From: RGIG8368 sp045540275
GTDB lineage: Bacteria > Verrucomicrobiota > Kiritimatiellia > RFP12 > UBA1067
Reading direction: 5' to 3'
Length of the DNA stretch: 17,447 nucleotides
Assembly (NCBI GenBank): GCA_045540275.1
Contig: JAZQGX010000200.1
Coordinates: 1 to 17,447 of the forward strand
Below the pieces are notes generated by a model. The model ran no database searches. It saw nothing but the letters and a program-made list of their open reading frames with translations, and was not told where the DNA came from. Each line of letters begins with the position of its first letter. The first letter of the stretch is position 1. This document shows positions 12,932-17,447 of this stretch, in pieces. The position numbers and the translations under genes were made by a program.

Positions 12932-15157
12932 TTAACTCATATTGCGCTGTTTTCTGACAATCCATTCAACGCTCAACAAGGCAATCAATATTCCGAGAAT
13001 TATCGGCGAATGCCACGCCGTACTGTACTCCAATCGCCGATTGCGCTGCTCGCCGACGCGCAAATCTCTCAGCTCCCTGCTGATAGATGTCACATCCCCG
13101 TACCGACCGCCGCTGGCGCGGGCGAGCGACTTCAAGACCCTTTCGTTAATCGGGCGCAACTCGGTTTCGGTGGAGGTGGCGCGTACGGTAAAGAGGCAGG
13201 GAGTTGAGGCGATTTTCCGCCCGTCGATCTCAACCGACGAGACCGCCTTGTAGTTTCCGGCTTTCTCGGGAATGAATTCAACCTGAAATCCTGGCACATC
13301 GCCGCCGGCGAGCTGCACAGCCTTCTCGCGCATCATCAGCGGAATCTCTCGCCCATCGGGGGCGGTCACCGTGCACACCAGCGAGCGGCGGCGGCGCGTG
13401 TCGGTCGAAGGGGTGACCAGACGGGACTGCAGCGACACCGTATCTCCTACCGCTACCGTCCCCGCATCGGTGAACAACTCAAGAAAATATTTATCCCCGT
13501 CCGATGCCGATGGCGACATCCACGAGAGCATGTAACGCCAGAATTTGAGGTAGGGTTTCTCCTTTCCCGGCTGCATCTGCCATCTCCACAGCGAATCGGT
13601 AAGCACCGCCAGCACCTTGCCCTGACCGTACATGCGTGAAACCAAAATCGGCTGTTCGCCCCGCGGAGTGCGGGCCACCACCAGTGACTGCGCCCCTCCG
13701 GTCAAATCGGCCCCGGTAAACACCGACAGCACCGGAGGCAGGGATTCGGGAATCTCGCCGCCCTTGGACATCGCCGGATGCGCCCGTCCTTCCGCGGTCC
13801 ACTCCACGGCAAAACGGCCCTGTTCAGGCGGCAGATTCGAGCGGCGGAACGGCAACAGCTTGGCAAGTTTCGTCTTTCCGATGCCGTTCGCCCCCCACAT
13901 GCGCGAGCCGCCTAGCAGCACCAGGCTCCCCCCCTGCTCGACAAATGAAAGCAAAGCCGCGCAATGCTCCTCGTCAAGCGCCGCGGAGTCGAAGTCGCCG
14001 AGAATGATGATTTTGTTGAGGCGAAGCTGTTCGGGTGAAAAATCAAATGAAAGCCCCTGCTGATCGCCATACGCCACCCATTGCTTGATGGCGCGGTTGC
14101 GTTTGTCCGGCATCTGGAAGAATGCCAACGGCGTGATATCCCGGTTGGCGAAAAGGGCCCGTGAAAAATGTTTGCCCTCGAAACGAGGCGTATCTTCGAG
14201 GAACAGCACGCGGTTTTTCGCATCCAGAACCTCGACCGCCACCGCCATCTCGTTGTCGTTCGTCTGCGCTTCGTCGGGCAGCACCGGAATCTTCACGGCA
14301 TAATTTTCAATGCCGACTTTCGGATGGGAAAGTTTGAATTGTACCTCGCGGCTGCCGCCTTCGGCGGGAATTGTCACCGCAACGCGTTCGGTCTCTTTTC
14401 CGTCGCGGGTCAATATCACCGGAAACGCCTCGCCTCGTCCTTTGCCAGAAACCGTCGCCGCCAACTGCGTATCCCAGCCCACGACCGCCCGTTTCGGAGT
14501 ATCGATGGCCTCGACCCTCATTTCCGCCTTTTCTTCGGTAATCACCACATTTTCAGGCTTTACCACATAAAGCGGCACCGGCCAGGAGGCCTCCGCCCAA
14601 ATATCGCTTTTTTCGTTGGTGTCTATTCCGTCGCTCAGCACCAGCACGCCTACCACCGTCTGTCCGCGCAGCCGCTCGAAAAGGCGGGTGAGCGCCAAGC
14701 GCAGTCTGGTCGAGGTGGTATTTGGTTTCAGAGCGCCCGCTGCTTCATAATCAACCGGCATCAGCAACTCGCCGCCGAACGGATAGACCTCCACCAGACA
14801 GCGCGAAACCAGACTCTTCATGCCTTCGGATTCCAGCGCGGCACGCGCCGCCTTCCAACGGTTGGCGTAGACTGGAGTTGGGTCGGCACACTGCTCCATC
14901 GAAAGCGATGTATCCAAAAGCACCGCAAAACGCGGCTTTACCACCTCCACCATGGAATTCTTTCTGGCGGGAAGTAGCATGACCCAGAACAGGAGCAGCA
15001 AAAACAGGACGCGCAGAGTAATTATCGTCAGCGAACCTGAACGGCGGCGCAGCATCATCCACGCCGAAAAACCGATTACACCGAACGACACGGTCAAAGC
15101 CGCAATCAACAGCGGTATCGGTGCGGCATGCTCAAATATCCATTCTGAAGTCGGCAC
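12932..15157 (-). CDS. Membrane protein with VWA and GATase-like domains
   Basis: This 741-aa inner-membrane protein has two N-terminal TM helices (about 13-35 and 43-62) and a C-terminal TM helix (about 715-735). Between them is a large soluble part, probably periplasmic. A von Willebrand A domain at about 75-205 has a complete-looking MIDAS: DTSLS (82-86), NTTST, and LVLSDGID. A beta-sandwich region follows. From about 312 a class-I GATase-like region begins with NRVLFLEDTP and contains KIIILGDFD and FVEQGGSLVLLGG. The architecture matches the large BatA/YfbK-neighbourhood membrane VWA proteins common in PVC bacteria, whose biochemical role is poorly defined. The start is GTG at 15157, supported by AAAGGAG 7 nt upstream. 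It follows the lipoprotein gene by 27 nt. No MoxR ATPase, the usual partner of such proteins, is in the window. Confidence 0.75.
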   Translation of the reverse strand: MPTSEWIFEHAAPIPLLIAALTVSFGVIGFSAWMMLRRRSGSLTIITLRVLFLLLLFWVMLLPARKNSMVEVVKPRFAVLLDTSLSMEQCADPTPVYANRWKAARAALESEGMKSLVSRCLVEVYPFGGELLMPVDYEAAGALKPNTTSTRLRLALTRLFERLRGQTVVGVLVLSDGIDTNEKSDIWAEASWPVPLYVVKPENVVITEEKAEMRVEAIDTPKRAVVGWDTQLAATVSGKGRGEAFPVILTRDGKETERVAVTIPAEGGSREVQFKLSHPKVGIENYAVKIPVLPDEAQTNDNEMAVAVEVLDAKNRVLFLEDTPRFEGKHFSRALFANRDITPLAFFQMPDKRNRAIKQWVAYGDQQGLSFDFSPEQLRLNKIIILGDFDSAALDEEHCAALLSFVEQGGSLVLLGGSRMWGANGIGKTKLAKLLPFRRSNLPPEQGRFAVEWTAEGRAHPAMSKGGEIPESLPPVLSVFTGADLTGGAQSLVVARTPRGEQPILVSRMYGQGKVLAVLTDSLWRWQMQPGKEKPYLKFWRYMLSWMSPSASDGDKYFLELFTDAGTVAVGDTVSLQSRLVTPSTDTRRRRSLVCTVTAPDGREIPLMMREKAVQLAGGDVPGFQVEFIPEKAGNYKAVSSVEIDGRKIASTPCLFTVRATSTETELRPINERVLKSLARASGGRYGDVTSISRELRDLRVGEQRNRRLEYSTAWHSPIILGILIALLSVEWIVRKQRNMS

Positions 15158-15184
15158 TCACCATCTCCTTTCGTCAAACACCCG

Positions 15185-15502
15185 TCATTTTTTTCCGCGC
15201 GGGAGGGCAGGAACCTCGTTGGCGTCGTACCCCGCCTCGGCGATGGCGATCTCCACATTCTTGCGGCGAATCTGCATGGAATCGTAAGTCAGGCGCATTT
15301 CTTTTTTCGTCTTGTCGAAGACAATGCTCTTTCGTTCGATCCCCGCCAGCTTGTCAATCGCCATAAGTACAACGCGGCGGTCGTCATCGCTTGTCACGCC
15401 GGGCAGGGCGACTGTCATCTGGCGCATATCCCGCTGACGGCAGCCGGGTGCGGCCAACAAACAAAGTGCAAGCAATACGGTTAGAAGCGAAAAACTTTTC
15501 AT
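15185..15502 (-). CDS. HMA-like lipoprotein lacking the CxxC metal site
   Basis: This 105-aa product has a lipoprotein signal peptide with lipobox LAAPGC, so it is probably lipid-anchored at C21. The mature part fits a single heavy-metal-associated (HMA, ferredoxin-like) fold: strand MTVALPGV, helix DRRVVLMAIDKLAGIE, strands SIVFDKTKKEMRLTYDS, then helix NVEIAIAEAGYDANEV. HMA domains bind copper or other metals through CxxC in the loop after the first strand; here that loop reads GVTSDDDRR with no cysteine. The domain is therefore unlikely to be a classical metallochaperone and may act through protein contacts. The ATG at 15502 has AAGGG 8 nt upstream. It lies 12 nt after fhs and 27 nt before the VWA membrane protein, so an operon with both is likely and a functional link with the latter is plausible. 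Confidence 0.7.
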   Translation of the reverse strand: MKSFSLLTVLLALCLLAAPGCRQRDMRQMTVALPGVTSDDDRRVVLMAIDKLAGIERKSIVFDKTKKEMRLTYDSMQIRRKNVEIAIAEAGYDANEVPALPRGKK

Positions 15503-15515
15503 GTCAAGAACCCTT

Positions 15516-17279
15516 TTAGAACAGACCCTTTACCTTTCCGGTGGCGGTATCCACGTCAATCCTGCGGTAAGCGGGCGAAGCGGAAGTTCCCGGCATCAGC
15601 TTGATCTCGCCCGCCACCGGCACGATAAGTCCGGCGCCGCGATAAATCAAAATGTCGCGCACCGGCAACCGCCAATGCTTCGGACGCCCCAGCAGTTTCG
15701 GGTCGTGCGAAAGGGAGTACTGCGTCTTGGCGATGCAAATCGGCAAATGGGCGGTTTCCGGATCAGCCTGATACATCTGAAGTTTTTGCAACGCCTCGGG
15801 TTCGAAATCCACTCCGTCGCCGCCGTATACCTCTTTAACCTGTTTTTCGATGCGGTCCTTGAGCGGCTCCTCCAGATCGCAGAGAAAAGCGAACCCGTTC
15901 GGTTCGTCGCAAGCGGCGATGACCGTTTCGGCCAATTCCAGCGCACCTTCGCCGCCCTTGAGCCAATGGTCGGAAACCGCAAAGCGCGCCCCCGCCTTCT
16001 CCGCCACGGCACGCACGAGGTCGCGTTCCGCCTGGGTGTCGGTGTAAAAAGCGTTGAGACAAACCACCGGCTGCACCCCGGAGCGGCGGATGATATCGAT
16101 ATGCGCCAACAGGTTGTCGCACCCCTTTTCGAGCAATTCGAGATTTTCGTTGGTATAGACCGGATCGAGCGGCAATCCCGCTTTGACCGCAGGTGCGCCG
16201 CCGTGGGCCTTGAGTGCGCGAATCGTCGCCACCAGCACCACCGCATCCGGTTTAAGCCCCGAACAGCGGCATTTTATGTTCCAGAACTTTTCAAATCCCA
16301 TATCGCTGGCGAAACCGCTCTCCGTCACCACGTAATCGCCGAGCGCGCAGGCCAGGCGATCGGCAACCACCGAATTCTGCCCAATGGCAATATTGGCGAA
16401 GGGACCGGCATGAACGAACATCGGCTGACCTTCCAGCGACTGCATCAGCGTAGGCTTGATGGCATTGACCAAAAGTGCGCACATGGCGCCGTCGACTTCA
16501 AGGTCGGCGGTGGTTACCGCCTCTCCGGTCTTGGAATAGGCGACGATAATTTTCGACAGGCGCGAACGCAGATCGGCGAGATCCGAACTCATCGCCAGCA
16601 CCGCCATCACCTCGGATGCCACCGTGATGTAGAAACCAGACCGGCAATTGAATCCGTCAAGTCGCCCACCGCATCCGATTTCGATGTTGCGCAGTCCTTG
16701 GGCGCAGAAATCCATCGCCCAACGGAACTGAATGCGGTTTTCATCGATGTCCAGACGTTTCAGACCGCGTTCGGCAAGCCAGGCGTCATCGTGGTTGCGC
16801 TCATGCTGCATGCGGGAATTGAGTGCGACCATCGCCAGATTGTTCGCGTTGGTAATTGCGTCGATATCGCCGGTCAGACCGAGCGAAAGCGAAGTCAAAG
16901 GGACGACCTGCGCCATTCCTCCGCCGGCTGCGCTGCCTTTGATGTTGAAAGTGGGACCGCCAGACGGCTGGCGGACGCAGCCTATCACTTTTTTGCCCAG
17001 TCTGCCCAAGCCCTGGACGAGTCCGAGCGTGGTTGTGGTTTTTCCCTCGCCTAGGGCGGTCGGCGTTATGGCGGTGACATCGATGTATTTTCCCTTGCGT
17101 CCGGTGCCTACGCGCGAAAGGACGCGGGTTACATCAACTTTTGCAAGATACTTGCCATGGGCCTCCCATTCATCGTCCAGAAGGCCGAGTTCGCCTGCCA
17201 ATTCGGCGGCCGGGCGCAACGTTGATTCGGCAGCTTCCGCGATCTGCCAGTCTTTCATAATCGTCGGGTCAAGTTTCAT
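15516..17279 (-). CDS. fhs: Formate-tetrahydrofolate ligase
   Basis: ATP-dependent ligation of formate to tetrahydrofolate giving 10-formyl-THF, which feeds purine, fMet and serine/glycine one-carbon metabolism, or acetogenesis where the rest of that pathway exists. The 587-aa product has the P-loop TPTALGEGKTTT (about 73-84), RQPSGGPTF (103-111), SAAGGGMAQVVPL and LTGDIDAITNANN, all recognisable Fhs signatures. It is slightly longer than the usual roughly 555-560 residues, and some motif positions differ from the common RQPSLGPTFGIKGGAAGGGYAQV form, so it belongs to a divergent branch. The ATG at 17279 is preferred to the one at 17288, because the latter overlaps the TATAAT promoter box. With this start the mRNA leader is essentially absent. 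It leads the fhs-lipoprotein-VWA operon. Confidence 0.95.
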   Translation of the reverse strand: MKLDPTIMKDWQIAEAAESTLRPAAELAGELGLLDDEWEAHGKYLAKVDVTRVLSRVGTGRKGKYIDVTAITPTALGEGKTTTTLGLVQGLGRLGKKVIGCVRQPSGGPTFNIKGSAAGGGMAQVVPLTSLSLGLTGDIDAITNANNLAMVALNSRMQHERNHDDAWLAERGLKRLDIDENRIQFRWAMDFCAQGLRNIEIGCGGRLDGFNCRSGFYITVASEVMAVLAMSSDLADLRSRLSKIIVAYSKTGEAVTTADLEVDGAMCALLVNAIKPTLMQSLEGQPMFVHAGPFANIAIGQNSVVADRLACALGDYVVTESGFASDMGFEKFWNIKCRCSGLKPDAVVLVATIRALKAHGGAPAVKAGLPLDPVYTNENLELLEKGCDNLLAHIDIIRRSGVQPVVCLNAFYTDTQAERDLVRAVAEKAGARFAVSDHWLKGGEGALELAETVIAACDEPNGFAFLCDLEEPLKDRIEKQVKEVYGGDGVDFEPEALQKLQMYQADPETAHLPICIAKTQYSLSHDPKLLGRPKHWRLPVRDILIYRGAGLIVPVAGEIKLMPGTSASPAYRRIDVDTATGKVKGLF

Positions 17280-17286
17280 GACGGGC

Positions 17287-17315
17287 ATTATACCATAAAA
17301 TAAAACAATTAAAAA
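17287..17315 (-). promoter_or_regulatory. Extended -10 promoter of fhs
   Basis: On the minus strand a perfect TATAAT (17287-17292) is preceded by TGG, giving an extended -10 (TGnTATAAT). A TTTTTA weak -35 lies 17 nt further upstream (17310-17315). The predicted start is at about 17280, one base from the fhs ATG, which implies a leaderless or near-leaderless transcript. Confidence 0.7.
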
Positions 17316-17334
17316 CCCCCACGTAATCGCACGC

Positions 17335-17367
17335 TTATCCCGATTTTTTCGGGGGAAATTATCCCGA
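17335..17367. repeat. Direct 9-bp repeats upstream of the fhs promoter
   Basis: TTATCCCGA occurs at 17335-17343 and again at 17359-17367, a 24-bp period, about 55 to 88 bp upstream of the predicted fhs start. A degenerate third copy (TTATTCGGA) is at 17403-17411. The placement would suit an activator or repressor site, but none can be named. The first copy also forms part of a CCCGA/TCGGG hairpin with a 5-T loop (17339-17353). Confidence 0.3.
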
Positions 17368-17447
17368 CTATACGGAAACCCCAGTAAATAGGGCTTAAAA
17401 ATTTATTCGGACGATGAAAAAACAAGCGTAGACTTTCTTGAGAGAGA

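Noticed and set aside
15501..17054. Long plus-strand frame of 517 codons opposite fhs
   Set aside because: It is antisense to a clear fhs gene, has no recognisable domain or ribosome site, and is explained by high GC and codon bias on the minus strand.
17339..17353. CCCGA/TCGGG hairpin upstream of fhs as a terminator
   Set aside because: The stem is only 5 bp and has no T tract after it on either strand.
17308..17447. Open minus-strand frame entering from the right edge
   Set aside because: About 45 codons without a stop, but it shows no recognisable C-terminus and runs through the A+T-rich fhs upstream region; probably chance, though a partial upstream gene cannot be excluded.
17280..17447. 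Tetrahydrofolate riboswitch upstream of fhs
   Set aside because: The predicted transcript starts at the ATG, leaving no leader, and no conserved riboswitch core was recognised.

Overview
This window looks like a chromosomal segment from a Gram-negative bacterium of the PVC superphylum, most likely Lentisphaerota/Victivallales or a relative such as Kiritimatiellota. That placement is inferred from family resemblance: an EF-Tu with a lineage-type switch I insertion, a fused SecDF, and secreted ThuA-like/TIM-barrel and VWA/GATase-like membrane proteins. No database search was possible. Every supported gene is on the minus strand, so transcription runs from high to low coordinates. The long plus-strand frames are antisense shadows of GC-rich genes.

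In transcription order from the right edge: (1) fhs (formate-THF ligase), a small HMA-like lipoprotein and a 741-aa VWA/GATase-like membrane protein are tightly spaced (12 and 27 nt) and probably form one operon. It starts from an extended -10 promoter so close to the fhs ATG that the mRNA may be leaderless. (2) A conserved translation/secretion block follows: tRNA-Thr(GGU), tuf, rpmG, tRNA-Trp(CCA), secE, nusG. It ends at a terminator directly after nusG, so the usual rplKAJL-rpoBC genes are not attached. (3) A secreted glycerophosphodiester phosphodiesterase comes next, then a short zinc-knuckle-like reading frame without a normal start codon, then an 811-aa secreted protein with an N-terminal ThuA/GATase-like domain and a C-terminal TIM-barrel glycoside-hydrolase-like domain. 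This last gene has its own promoter and terminator. (4) An A+T-rich island carries an AbiE-type (type IV) toxin-antitoxin pair: an intact AbiEi antitoxin behind a near-consensus promoter, and an AbiEii toxin that stops at about half length. (5) secDF, hom and lysC form an apparent operon with its own promoter just downstream of the broken toxin, closed by a strong terminator at the left edge.

The window is mostly housekeeping: protein export (SecDF, SecE), translation (EF-Tu, L33, two tRNAs), transcription elongation (NusG), one-carbon metabolism (Fhs) and the aspartate family of amino acids (LysC, Hom). Accessory content is confined to the AbiE remnant, the secreted enzymes and the lipoprotein/VWA pair. 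I see no CRISPR array, insertion sequence, prophage or clearly new multi-gene system. The points most worth a second look are the half-length AbiEii, the cysteine-less HMA lipoprotein paired with a VWA protein, the EF-Tu switch I insertion, the zinc-knuckle frame, and two promoters placed for leaderless transcripts.
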